From assembly GCA_029251525.1 (NCBI GenBank), contig JAQXDE010000020.1, positions 1 through 64,000 of the forward strand: a DNA stretch of 64,000 nucleotides. The letters run 5' to 3'. Origin of the DNA: Saprospiraceae bacterium (GTDB lineage Bacteria; Bacteroidota; Bacteroidia; Chitinophagales; Saprospiraceae). Of the stretch, positions 45,337 to 54,264 are shown piece after piece. The translations under genes and the position numbers were made by a program. Under the pieces are notes generated by a model that was not told the origin of the DNA, made no database searches, and saw only the letters and a program-made list of their open reading frames with translations. Position 1 is the stretch's first letter. The number at the start of each line of letters is the position of its first letter.

Positions 45337-46053
45337 TTAAACTTCATTAAGAACAGCATAAATTTCATTTTCAAGTTCTTTCAAACTTTTATTATATAAC
45401 TCTAAAAAGTTAAGTTTAAATCCTAAGTATCTTTTTATTAATACTAGTTTGGCCTTGAGCTTTTTATTTTTTTGGATAGCCTCGAATAAGATTTCTGAGT
45501 ATCGATTAATATCGATTTGTTTATCATCTGTTGCCAATAGGAATTGCGAGTGATTAGTTGCAAGAAACGGAAGGAAACTTTGTTTCAATTGTTTTTCATA
45601 TTCGACCGTCGTTTCCACGTAAGAAAATGAGGTATTATGTAGTCTGCTTAATATTTCCTTAATTTTTTCGGAGTCCACATATTTAAGATCTCCAGAGTTT
45701 ATTATTGAATGATATCTGTTCATGGGGGGATCAAAGACTCTATATATTATAAAAAAGGTCTCAATTCTAGATTTGCTAGTTGTTAATTTTGAGATAGAAT
45801 CAATATCCAATAATCCATTTTGGGGATACAGAAATAAATCTAAGAGATTTATGTCTTTGAGCCATGTTGCCTCTCTTTCTTTACAGTATTCGCTAATTTC
45901 ATGAATTTCCGTTTGTAAACTATTCAAGACCTTGATTCTGTTTTTTTCATTTTGAATGTCAATAGATACTTCATTAAGCCAAAATGATACAGTTATACCC
46001 ATTACGATGACTATGAACTCAAAAAAATACTTTATTAAATATTCTTTTTTCAT
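45337..46053 (-). CDS. Single-pass membrane protein of unknown function (DUF6090-like)
   Basis: The 238-aa protein begins with a charged N-terminus and one membrane helix (YFFEFIVIVMGITVSFWLNE). A long alpha-helical, charged domain follows with several coiled-coil-like stretches (NRIKVLNSLQTEIHEISEYC). The 'E-(I/V)-V-x-V-x-G-I' helix followed by W-x-N/E is the pattern of DUF6090-type proteins, but the assignment is tentative. No catalytic residues stand out. It lies alone in a gene-poor region. Confidence 0.6.
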   Translation of the reverse strand: MKKEYLIKYFFEFIVIVMGITVSFWLNEVSIDIQNEKNRIKVLNSLQTEIHEISEYCKEREATWLKDINLLDLFLYPQNGLLDIDSISKLTTSKSRIETFFIIYRVFDPPMNRYHSIINSGDLKYVDSEKIKEILSRLHNTSFSYVETTVEYEKQLKQSFLPFLATNHSQFLLATDDKQIDINRYSEILFEAIQKNKKLKAKLVLIKRYLGFKLNFLELYNKSLKELENEIYAVLNEV

Positions 46054-47042
46054 GAAAAATTATTTTTTAAACTACTTTATAATCGTGTATTTCTCGATTA
46101 TATTCAATTAGATTGTTTTAACATGACTAGAACTAAATACTAATTTGTTCCCAGTTAAAGTGAAATTATTATTTCAATCATCTATTATCCATTTATAAAT
46201 TGATTCTTCGCATCAGTATCTTGATGTTTTTTGTTCTAGTGAGATCAATTGTGTTCGCTATTTTTCACAAGTCATAGAGCGAAATTTTTAAGTTATTTGT
46301 GAAATGTGCCACAATTAAGTGGTTAAATCCAGTTGGCTGTATTTTTAAGATTAAACAAAGCCAATATCCATAAAATGAGAATGTAAGAAAGCTCTATTAC
46401 TTCTAGTTTTTATAAAGATAACGATAAAACCGATTTTATCAGATTTTCTTGTTGTTTGAAAATATGATATTTTAACTTGCATCAGATACGTCCAAATATT
46501 GCAGTAAGTTACTTCACTCTCATTTAGATAGGAAGGCATCGTTCCTTTGCTAATTGGTCTATAATTCACTTGTCCAAACCACTCTGATTACAAGATTAGC
46601 TGGTAAAAAAGCCATTTGGTCATCCATGATAATTTGAGGAAGTTCTGTATTAAACAGTTTGGAATAAAAATCATTTACGGTTCAAAATAAATTGGAAAAA
46701 GAAGTTTCGTTTAACAAATTCTAGAACAGACATCGCATTTCTTCGAGGCATAATTTTATTCTGAATCATTATTTTAATGTCTTAAATTGGGTAAACGAAA
46801 TTATGTAAACTTTTTTAAGCGATAGTATTCTGGATTATTTGGAGATAAAGAGCTGGTTGGTAGAAAAATTGAACATAAGGTACGTTTTTCGATAACTATT
46901 TTTCCTAAATGATTGTTTTACAGCTGTAATAACTGCTAAATAAATTATTCAGCAATTAGGAAAAAATTATTTTAAATCAAATAAAAAGCCTTATTTTTGG
47001 GCACAATACTTAAAATATTATTCAATAAAAAACAAAATTATT
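46054..47042. other. Gene-poor stretch, possibly decayed coding sequence
   Basis: Nearly 1 kb without a reliable gene. Minus-strand frames in 46351-46672 give protein-like fragments (NTELPQIIMDDQMAFLPANL and, in a nearby frame, MNYRPISKGTMPSYLNESE) separated by stops and frame changes, suggesting a degraded gene. The near right end has TATTTTTG at 46992-46999, a fair -7 box for the BI-1 gene. Confidence 0.35.
46992..46999 (+). promoter_or_regulatory. Probable -7 box of the BI-1 gene
   Basis: TATTTTTG fits TAnnTTTG, 44 bp before the ATG; a TTTA lies at about the -33 position. Confidence 0.4.
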
Positions 47043-47816
47043 ATGGCTAGAAGAGGAATGTTCGAAAAATCTAATAATCCTATGTTTGTAAAAAATACTT
47101 TCCAAAATACAAGCAGAAGTCAAACATTAGATGGTCATATTTCAGGATATGATGTAGATGAAAGACCAATGACTGTGAATGGAGCAGTTAATAAAACTTT
47201 TATGTTGGGAGGTGTAATGGTAGCATCAGCTGCCGTGGCGTATATGTTTGCAAATCCAATCTTTATGTGGGCTGGGTTTATTGGAATTATTGCTCTTAGT
47301 TTTATTGCTAATCGCGACAAAGAAAGGTCTCACATTTGGGCACCATTATTTTCAGTTGCTGCAGGATTTTCAGCGGGTACAGCATCATTTGTTTATGGAG
47401 CAGTTGCTGGTGGAGTAATTTCTCAAGCAATTATTATTACAATGTCTATATTTTTTGTGATGCTGACTCTCTATAAAACTGGAACAATTCAAGTAACTGA
47501 AAAACTTAGAAGTGCCATCACCATGGCTGTTGGAGCTATTATGGTTGTTTATTTAGTTGAATTTGTATTACACATGTTCGGTGTTAATATTCCATTTCTT
47601 CATGAAGCATCTCCAATTGGAATTGGGATAAGCTTGGTAATTATTGGTGTTGCCTCATTAAATCTTTTGTTAGATTTTGACAATTTTTATAAAGGAGAGG
47701 AAATGAGAGCTCCTGAATATATGGAATGGTATTTTGGAATGGGGTTAGTATTTACATTGGTATGGTTGTATTTAGAAATTATTCGCTTAGTTGCAATTTT
47801 TGCAGGAAATGATTAA
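47043..47816 (+). CDS. Bax inhibitor-1/YccA family membrane protein
   Basis: The 257-aa protein has a polar N-terminus (MARRGMFEKSNNPMF) and seven predicted membrane helices, e.g. VMVASAAVAYMFANPIFMW and VSLVIIG-like segments. The family signatures are GAVAGGVISQAIIITMSIFF and LDFDNFYKGEEMRAPEYMEW, including the acidic pair used in pH-gated calcium leak in other BI-1 proteins. The YccA-like form with a long cytosolic N-terminus is common in Bacteroidetes. It is a single gene. Confidence 0.93.
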   Translation: MARRGMFEKSNNPMFVKNTFQNTSRSQTLDGHISGYDVDERPMTVNGAVNKTFMLGGVMVASAAVAYMFANPIFMWAGFIGIIALSFIANRDKERSHIWAPLFSVAAGFSAGTASFVYGAVAGGVISQAIIITMSIFFVMLTLYKTGTIQVTEKLRSAITMAVGAIMVVYLVEFVLHMFGVNIPFLHEASPIGIGISLVIIGVASLNLLLDFDNFYKGEEMRAPEYMEWYFGMGLVFTLVWLYLEIIRLVAIFAGND

Positions 47817-47839
47817 GCTTAATTAGACAAATAAATAAA

Positions 47840-47869
47840 AAAGGGTACGACGGTTTCGTTGTACCCTTT
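47840..47869 (+). terminator. Terminator after the BI-1 gene
   Basis: A 13-bp stem (47840-47852 with 47857-47869, one G-T wobble), 4-nt loop, then CTTTATTTTG. Confidence 0.88.
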
Positions 47870-47990
47870 CTTTATTTTGTAGAAGAAATTTATAATAGGA
47901 TAAATTAGGAATGAGGAACCTAATTTTGGCAATTTGTAAAAAAAAAATCCGAAATCCACCTAATTTTTCTTCTCATCAAAAGAAATTCGA

Positions 47991-48929
47991 ATGAAAAAAA
48001 TATCGACGATTTTATTTACTACCATGGTATTATTCTGTTGTAACGAGAAGAAATCCCAAAGCCAAGAAATTCCCATTCTACCTGAAACCTATCTTCAGGT
48101 TTTAGGAGTTGCTCAGGATGCAGGATTCCCACAAATTAGTTGTCAAAAGGCTTGTTGCAAAGATCTATGGGAGGATACAAGTTTGAGGAAAATGGTTTCT
48201 TCTATTGGAGTTGTTGATCAAAGATCAAATCAATGTTTCCTGTTTGATGCAACTCCGGACATTAAGGATCAATTAAATATTTTACAAAATAGTCAATTCG
48301 ATTTGGCTGGAGTATTTTTAACCCATGCCCACATGGGACATTACACTGGATTAATTCATCTGGGAAGAGAGGCAATGGGAGCTAATAAAGTACCCGTTTT
48401 TGCTATGCCTAACATGCAGAGCATGTTAGAGAAAAATGCGCCTTGGAGTCAATTAGTTAAATTGGAAAATATAATAATACAACCACTTCGAAATGATTCT
48501 TTAACTATTATGGGAAATATAAAAGTTACTCCATTACTAGTTCCGCACCGAGATGAGTTTTCAGAGACAGTTGGGTTTAAGATTTTTGGAAAAAATAAAA
48601 CGGCACTTTTTATTCCGGATATAGATAAATGGAGCAAATGGAAACGAAGTATTGTAGAGGAAATTAAAGCAGTTGATTATGCTTTTTTGGATGGTACTTT
48701 TTATCAAAATGGAGAAATCCCCGGACGAGATATGAGTTTGATTCCACATCCATTCATGGAGGAAAGTATGTTAATATTTGATTCACTGTCTGAAAAAGAA
48801 AAATCAAAAATATATTTTATACATTTTAATCATACAAACCCTGTTTTACAAGATAAAAGTGAAGCCAAAAATGAAGTGGAGAGGAGAGGATTTCATGTAG
48901 CTGATGAAGGGCAGATTTTTGAAATGTAG
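47991..48929 (+). CDS. PqqB-like metallo-beta-lactamase-fold lipoprotein
   Basis: The 312-aa protein has a lipoprotein leader (MVLFCC). The mature part follows PqqB: YLQVLGVAQDAGFPQISC, IGVVDQRSNQCFLFDATPDI, FLTHAHMGHYTGL and the C-terminal IYFIHFNHTNP. The metal motif is HAHMGH (H112, H114, H117), where the canonical HxHxDH has Asp replaced by Gly, as in other PqqB-like proteins. PqqB is a cytosolic hydroxylase in PQQ synthesis; this exported copy has no pqq neighbours, so a PQQ role is doubtful. Confidence 0.85.
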   Translation: MKKISTILFTTMVLFCCNEKKSQSQEIPILPETYLQVLGVAQDAGFPQISCQKACCKDLWEDTSLRKMVSSIGVVDQRSNQCFLFDATPDIKDQLNILQNSQFDLAGVFLTHAHMGHYTGLIHLGREAMGANKVPVFAMPNMQSMLEKNAPWSQLVKLENIIIQPLRNDSLTIMGNIKVTPLLVPHRDEFSETVGFKIFGKNKTALFIPDIDKWSKWKRSIVEEIKAVDYAFLDGTFYQNGEIPGRDMSLIPHPFMEESMLIFDSLSEKEKSKIYFIHFNHTNPVLQDKSEAKNEVERRGFHVADEGQIFEM

Positions 48930-49311
48930 AAAAGGGAAATAGAGTTTTCCAGTAAGCAATACTTTATTTTATGATTAGAATACTCATTTTTACAATTCCC
49001 TTATTTTTTATTTTTCTATTCATCAATGAATACCTAAAATAAAAAAGAGTTGCAGAAGAAAATTGGAATAATCAGTGGAGGAAAAAAATAAAAACTTTCA
49101 AAATGAAAAGGAAATTCTAAAATTGAGATAAAAGGTAAAAGAACAAGGTAAGAAAGAGCAATTGAAAAATCCTGATTCTCTGATTTTAGTAGTAACTAAA
49201 TTTTATTAACCCGATAGCATAAGGTTAATAACTTGTTAACTGTTAAGATTGAATTTCATCTGTAGAAATAGCCATTTAATTTTCAAATTTGCTATTCAAA
49301 AGTCCTAATTT
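48930..49311. other. Intergenic region with a possible 23-aa hydrophobic peptide
   Basis: A short frame at 48971-49042 would encode MIRILIFTIPLFFIFLF and NEYLK, a single hydrophobic helix. After its stop the same region stays rich in charged codons, as in an eroded membrane-anchored gene. I see no promoter or hairpin that supports it, so it is not called as a gene. Confidence 0.3.
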
Positions 49312-49977
49312 ATGTTTAAAACTATTACCAAGGCTACATGGTTATTTCTAGGTTTAGGAACCTTCATGTTAATGAGTGATGCATTGAGAACTAATACTTC
49401 ATTTGCTGATTATTATATTACTTCGTTGAAAATTTACTTATTTACTATAGGTGCTTACTTGGTTTTGAAACGAGTACTTTTTTATCGTTTGAGAGGAAAT
49501 ATAAATATAGTTAGCTTGGGTAAAAAAAGTGATTATCAAAATAACTTATTATTTCAAGGTTTTGTCTCAGTAATTTTGGGTTTGGGGTTTGTGCAAGCTT
49601 ATGGGAATTTGAGAAGTGTTGATACTTTGGTAGTTATTTTGTTAGGATTGTATTATTGGGCACAAATTGTGTTAAATTCTAATCCGACAATTTACTTAGA
49701 TGATAATTCTTTTACTTACGATGATTATTTTATTGATAAATGGAATTGGTCAGATTTGAATCGAATTGATTTAGAAAATGAAAAGCTTTGTTTGATCGGT
49801 TTGAAAAAAGATTTTGAATTGGATTTTGATTTGATTGATGAGGTGGATTATCGAAAGTTGACTGCGGAAGTGGAACATGATGTTTTGGATGGAGAATTTG
49901 GAAAAGATAAAAGTTCGAAATCTTTGGTTGAAATAATTGAAAACTATGCTAAGCATTTTAATGTACCAGTTGCATAA
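49312..49977 (+). CDS. Membrane protein of unknown function
   Basis: I do not recognise the family. The 221-aa protein has four hydrophobic helices in the first 120 residues (ATWLFLGLGTFMLMSDAL, SLKIYLFTIGAYLVLKRVLF, LFQGFVSVILGLGFVQAY, VVILLGLYYWAQIVL). A cytosolic C-terminal domain follows, with strand-like FTYDDYFIDKWNWSDLNRID and LIGLKKDFELDFDLIDEVDY, as in PH-like 'bPH' domains of bacterial membrane proteins. The function is unknown. Confidence 0.6.
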   Translation: MFKTITKATWLFLGLGTFMLMSDALRTNTSFADYYITSLKIYLFTIGAYLVLKRVLFYRLRGNINIVSLGKKSDYQNNLLFQGFVSVILGLGFVQAYGNLRSVDTLVVILLGLYYWAQIVLNSNPTIYLDDNSFTYDDYFIDKWNWSDLNRIDLENEKLCLIGLKKDFELDFDLIDEVDYRKLTAEVEHDVLDGEFGKDKSSKSLVEIIENYAKHFNVPVA

Positions 49978-50041
49978 ATTAGAAGGGATTTTCGGATTCT
50001 TTTTTGTGGAAATGAGCTAGGGCTAGAGAGATCTTTCTGAT

Positions 50042-51076
50042 CTAAAATTTTTTCTCTCGTATACATTTTCTATTTATTTTGGAAATAGAGGTAACACCAG
50101 CAATTTGCATATTTCGCACTAATTCAGTTTGTAAGATTTTTAATACTTTCTCTACTCCAGTTTGCCCATCAGTTGACAATCCATAAATATAAGGTCGACC
50201 AATTCCAACGGCAGTTGCCCCTAAAGCTAATGCTTTAAAAATATCAGTACCTCGGCGAATACCTCCATCAATAAAAATTGGAATAGCTCCATTGACCACT
50301 TTTGAAATTTCCTCTAAAACTTCAATAGTACTCAAATCGCTTTCCAATTGTCGTCCACCATGATTCGAAACAATTATTCCATCTACTTCATGATCTAAGG
50401 CAATAGCTGCATCCTCAGCAGTCATGATTCCTTTAAGCAAAAGATTCATGTTATAATTTTTTTTAAACCAAGGAATGAAATCCCATGTCAATGTTGCATC
50501 AAAATCAGCTCCTCCATTTTCAAAGTTGCCAAGCGCATTTTCTGTTCGCATGTTGCCTGTGAGGATTCCGATATGTTTTTCTCGATTACCGGGTACTGGT
50601 ACATCAATAGTTAAAACAATAGTTTCGCAATTATTTTTTTGAGCTTGATCGAGTAGGCGAGTGGTGGTGGTTCGATCAGAAGTAGTGTATAATTGAAACC
50701 AAGGTGGAGTATTTACTGCGGCGCAAATTTCAGAAAATGATTTGCTCGTTACGGTGGAGGCAATAGATAAGATATTTTTAGCAGCAGCAGCTTTTACCGA
50801 AGGAATTTCCCCTTCAGGATGAAATAATCCTTGAAACCCCACTGGTGATAAATAAAGTGGGCTAGCATACTCTTTCCCAAATAATTCAATTGATGTATTA
50901 ACCTCTCTTACATCAATTAATCTTCGAGGTCGAATTTGGAAATGTTGGTATGCTTTTATATTTCGATTAAAGGTTCTCAAATCATCTGCACCACCAACGA
51001 GATAGTCAAAGGCGTGCTGAGTTAATTTTTCTTTTGAGGCATTTTTGATATCCCAAATATTTCGAAAGTTATTCAT
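50042..51076 (-). CDS. FMN-dependent alpha-hydroxy-acid oxidase/dehydrogenase
   Basis: The 344-aa TIM-barrel enzyme has the family motifs RPRRLIDVREVNTS, LYLSPVGFQGLFHPEGE, PPWFQLYTTSDR, the lysine in NLLLKGIMTAEDA and the catalytic IIVSNHGGRQLE (H239, R242). IFIDGGIRRGTDIFKALALG binds the FMN phosphate. It oxidises an L-2-hydroxy acid such as lactate or glycolate. Which acid and whether oxygen or a quinone takes the electrons is not readable. It has no membrane anchor. Confidence 0.93.
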   Translation of the reverse strand: MNNFRNIWDIKNASKEKLTQHAFDYLVGGADDLRTFNRNIKAYQHFQIRPRRLIDVREVNTSIELFGKEYASPLYLSPVGFQGLFHPEGEIPSVKAAAAKNILSIASTVTSKSFSEICAAVNTPPWFQLYTTSDRTTTTRLLDQAQKNNCETIVLTIDVPVPGNREKHIGILTGNMRTENALGNFENGGADFDATLTWDFIPWFKKNYNMNLLLKGIMTAEDAAIALDHEVDGIIVSNHGGRQLESDLSTIEVLEEISKVVNGAIPIFIDGGIRRGTDIFKALALGATAVGIGRPYIYGLSTDGQTGVEKVLKILQTELVRNMQIAGVTSISKINRKCIREKKF

Positions 51077-51673
51077 CAGTTTTTTTAGCGAAATTAATTA
51101 TTTTTTACTTTTTTCTGATAAGGTTCCTTATAACTAAGCTAATTTTCAATTTTTAGTCTACTATTCAATTACCTTAATTTACATTCTAACCATTCATTGA
51201 TAGTCTAATAACCTTCGTTTAAAATATTTAAAAAATCTTGAGTCATATGTTTTCTTCACATTCCTGATTCCTAAGTTAAAATTGGCGGTAGTGAGTTATG
51301 CTTTTTAATTTATTTGGGAAATAAATACAGTATTAGGAGTTAACTTTAATTCTAACTACTTACAAAACGGAAAGAATTAAAATCTTCGAGTACGTTAAAG
51401 CGTATGTTAATATGGCAAAAGTTAATTTTTACAAAAAAAGAGTAAATCTTTTTTTAATTGTAGTTTAAAAATTACTTTTAAAAAAATAAAGATTCAGGCA
51501 ACTATTCTTATCGTTCTTATACCAAAGATATAAGCCTAATAATTTTCAACCAATTTCAAAGATTAATTATATATTCTTATCGAAAAATTGTTTCTACTTC
51601 ATTTAGAAGAACTATTATTCACAAATAAATCTAGGAATACAGTTTACTTTAAAATTACTAAAACTAGTTTCAA
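51077..51673. other. Intergenic region, no gene seen
   Basis: About 600 bp of AT-rich sequence between divergent genes. I found no reading frame, strong hairpin or sigma-54 box. It presumably holds the promoters of both flanking genes. Confidence 0.45.
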
Positions 51674-53359
51674 ATGAAAAAAATCTACTTAATTCCCACT
51701 CTAATCTTTTACACAATTCAAGTATCTACTGCTCAGTTAAGTATGGAGGTGTATGATATTTTCCAAAATAAATGCATGTCTTGTCATAGTAATGCTAACC
51801 AGCAAGGTGGTTTAGATTTGGAAGGATCAGGTTCCAATGTTGCATTAAAGGCACTCGATGTATACAATAATATTGTTGGAAAAACACCAAATACAAATAC
51901 TCATGCCATTACCGAGGGATACCAATATATCTATAAAGGTCGCCCAGATTTGAGTTATATTTTTCGAAAAATAAATGGAACATTCGAACCTTCAATTATC
52001 CTTGATTCAAATTTAGAGGGAGATCAAATGCCTTTATCTCAACCTGAATTAACCGATATCGAAAAGGAGTTAATTCGACAATGGATTCTCCTTGGAGCAC
52101 CATGGCAAAATAATGATGCTAATCTTGCTACTGATTATGTTGATCAGATTCCAGCATTAGTAAATGAATATTACAATGGAAATGGATTAGCAAGCTTTCC
52201 AAATGGAGCTCCAGCAGCACCAGATCCGTCTGAAGGTTTTCAAGTTAAGATGGGACCATTTTATTTAAATCCTGCAGGGCAAGATTTTTCAGAAATAGAG
52301 CTATTCCAAAAGTACGCCTTAGATCTTCCTGCTGATGTTGATGTAAATAGAATTGATATGCAAATTTCTTCTTTCTCACATCACTTCATTATTTATAATT
52401 TTCCAGTTGCTTTTGCTTCGAATAGTATTGATCCAGGATTTAGATTAGATCCTGATCATAGTGCAATTAGTTTGACAACAGCGGTTCAGGAGGCAACAGA
52501 TTTGGAATTGCCTCAGGGAACAGCTTTTATATGGGATAATGATATGGTGTTGGATTTGAATTCACATTATATTAACTATGATGCTTCAAATACTTACCAA
52601 GCAGAGGTTTATTTTAATGTGTATACCCAGCCAGCAGGAACTGCAATTCAAGAAATGAAAACGGATTTGTTGTTAAAAAGTGATATTTTTATTCCAAATA
52701 ATGGTAACCAATATGATTTTGATAAATCAGAATTTGGAGGAGGAACTCGATATGTTTGGGGGTTGATGGGACATACTCACCAATGGGGAACGGATTATAA
52801 AATGTATCTCCGGAATGCCAATGGATCCAAGGGTGAATTAATATATGATGCATCTTGTACCTTGGATGGTGCGCCAGGATGTGTTGCACCATTCTATGAT
52901 TATCAACATATTCCGATTCGGTATTTTGATAATTTATATCCCTTACCAATGAATCCAGGATTTATTCATTCAGCGAGCTATGTAAATAACGGTCCTAATA
53001 ATGTTTGGTTCGGACCAACCTCTGATGATGAAATGATGGTAATGGTAATGATGTACACTACAGATACTACAGGGCTAAATTTATTCACAAGCTTAGAGGA
53101 TTTAGATGAACCTATCCAACAAGAAGTTCAGGTATTTCCTAATCCAATGTATGATGAAGCAACTGTGGTATTGCCAGAAGGAATGACTGATGCTCGTTTT
53201 TCTCTTTTTAATGCAACTGGACAAGAAGTGAGAAGAATAGGAAGTATATCAGATAGTATATTTACATTTCAAAATAATAATTTACCTAGAGGAATTTATT
53301 TCTACAGAGTGGAAGGTAGAGATGGAAAATATGCTACTGGGAAAATTTCGATAGAATAA
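51674..53359 (+). CDS. T9SS-exported heme-copper monooxygenase (PHM-like)
   Basis: Domain order of this 561-aa protein: signal peptide; an N-terminal cytochrome-like module with CMSCH (residues 34-38) and the planctomycete-type KGRPDLSYIFRKI; a copper type II ascorbate-dependent monooxygenase-like fold; a type-A T9SS sorting domain from about 484 (VFPNPMYDEATV). The copper ligands known from peptidylglycine monooxygenase can all be matched: HH at 236-237 (SHHFIIY), H298 (NSHYIN), HxH at 367-369 (GHTHQWG) and a Met at about 454 (SDDEMMVMVMMY). It is therefore likely a surface-exposed copper oxygenase fed by its own heme. The substrate is unknown. Confidence 0.8.
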   Translation: MKKIYLIPTLIFYTIQVSTAQLSMEVYDIFQNKCMSCHSNANQQGGLDLEGSGSNVALKALDVYNNIVGKTPNTNTHAITEGYQYIYKGRPDLSYIFRKINGTFEPSIILDSNLEGDQMPLSQPELTDIEKELIRQWILLGAPWQNNDANLATDYVDQIPALVNEYYNGNGLASFPNGAPAAPDPSEGFQVKMGPFYLNPAGQDFSEIELFQKYALDLPADVDVNRIDMQISSFSHHFIIYNFPVAFASNSIDPGFRLDPDHSAISLTTAVQEATDLELPQGTAFIWDNDMVLDLNSHYINYDASNTYQAEVYFNVYTQPAGTAIQEMKTDLLLKSDIFIPNNGNQYDFDKSEFGGGTRYVWGLMGHTHQWGTDYKMYLRNANGSKGELIYDASCTLDGAPGCVAPFYDYQHIPIRYFDNLYPLPMNPGFIHSASYVNNGPNNVWFGPTSDDEMMVMVMMYTTDTTGLNLFTSLEDLDEPIQQEVQVFPNPMYDEATVVLPEGMTDARFSLFNATGQEVRRIGSISDSIFTFQNNNLPRGIYFYRVEGRDGKYATGKISIE

Positions 53360-53401
53360 GAGGAGTAGATGATTTGGTATTATATCCATTATTTAGATTA
53401 A

Positions 53402-53440
53402 AAAAAAGAACCAACTCATTGAATGAATTGGTTCTTTTTT
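53402..53440. terminator. Terminator after the heme-copper monooxygenase gene
   Basis: A 19-bp imperfect stem (53402-53420 with 53422-53440) built on AAAAAAGAACCAA / TTGGTTCTTTTTT. The A- and T-runs also suit the convergent gene ending at 53490. Confidence 0.88.
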
Positions 53441-53489
53441 AAACTTTAGTAAAATGGAAAGTATAACTTATTAACTATACATCAAAGAT

Positions 53490-53843
53490 TTATTGCAAAC
53501 CTTGTTGAATTCTCATGTTATTCCACAGTTCTTTCTGAAATTCTGCTTTTGGAAATGCTTCATAATTATTATAAAGTTTTACCATTGAATTTATGGATAA
53601 ATCAGACGAATGCTTTTTGAGTAATAATAATTTTTCGATAGTGTCTTCACATTCTTGAATTACTTGACTTGCTTGTTGATTTTGTTGAGTGATGCTTTTG
53701 TAAAAATCAATCGCTTCTTTCAATGTAGGAGAAATGTTTTCTTCGTTGATAATTGTTTCTTTATTGAGTGTCAATCGAAGTTGTAAAGTCTCTAATGTAT
53801 CGCCTATTTTCAAAAGAATACCTTTTTTCAAATTTTCAATCAT
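53490..53843 (-). CDS. Small helical protein of unknown function
   Basis: I start at MIENLKKGILLKIGDTLE, the first ATG; an upstream TTG would add eight residues. The 117-aa protein is almost all helix (LKEAIDFYKSITQQNQQASQ, ECEDTIEKLLLLKKH) with no membrane segment or metal motif. The family is not recognised. It lies alone between the monooxygenase and the FdhF-like gene. Confidence 0.5.
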   Translation of the reverse strand: MIENLKKGILLKIGDTLETLQLRLTLNKETIINEENISPTLKEAIDFYKSITQQNQQASQVIQECEDTIEKLLLLKKHSSDLSINSMVKLYNNYEAFPKAEFQKELWNNMRIQQGLQ

Positions 53844-53867
53844 ACAGGAGGTAATTTTTGTCTTCAA

Positions 53868-54264
53868 ATTCTCTCGATTTTTTTAATCGAAAGGTGAAAA
53901 ATCGTGTGATAGGCCCTCTTTTTTTAATAAAAGTAGAAAACTTGATTTTATAAAATCAAGCTCTCTCTCTTATCTTTTTTAACAAACGGTTTTGGAATGG
54001 CTCTCATTTATAAGAACTCTAAAAATAGTGTAACAAAGAATATTTCTTTTAATGTGTGAAGGGACTACAAAATTGTTGTGAATTGGAAAGGTAAAAATGC
54101 AGTTCAGGTTTTTTTTATGAAAATTAAATTTTTTGTGACTATTATTTTAGAATAAAAATAAATTTTTGAAAATGGTATTTATTAATAGCTTAATTATAAA
54201 ATACTAATAGCCAGCCAATTGTAAAATTGAGTGGCTATTAATGTTTATTTTTTCTAGATTAAAA
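53868..54264. other. Intergenic region with two hairpins
   Basis: No gene. It has a 20-bp perfect palindrome CTTGATTTTATAAAATCAAG (53941-53960) and a stem around TAATAGCCA / TGGCTATTA (54205-54240), which is probably the terminator of the FdhF/YdeP gene read on the minus strand. Confidence 0.5.
54205..54240 (-). terminator. Probable terminator of the FdhF/YdeP gene
   Basis: Outer stem TAATAGCCA / TGGCTATTA and inner stem CAATT / AATTG with a 4-nt loop, 24 bp past the stop. Confidence 0.6.

Noticed and set aside
46351-46569. 72-codon minus-strand frame in the gene-poor region
   Set aside because: Protein-like in places, but isolated and flanked by further broken frames; treated as possible decay, not as a gene.
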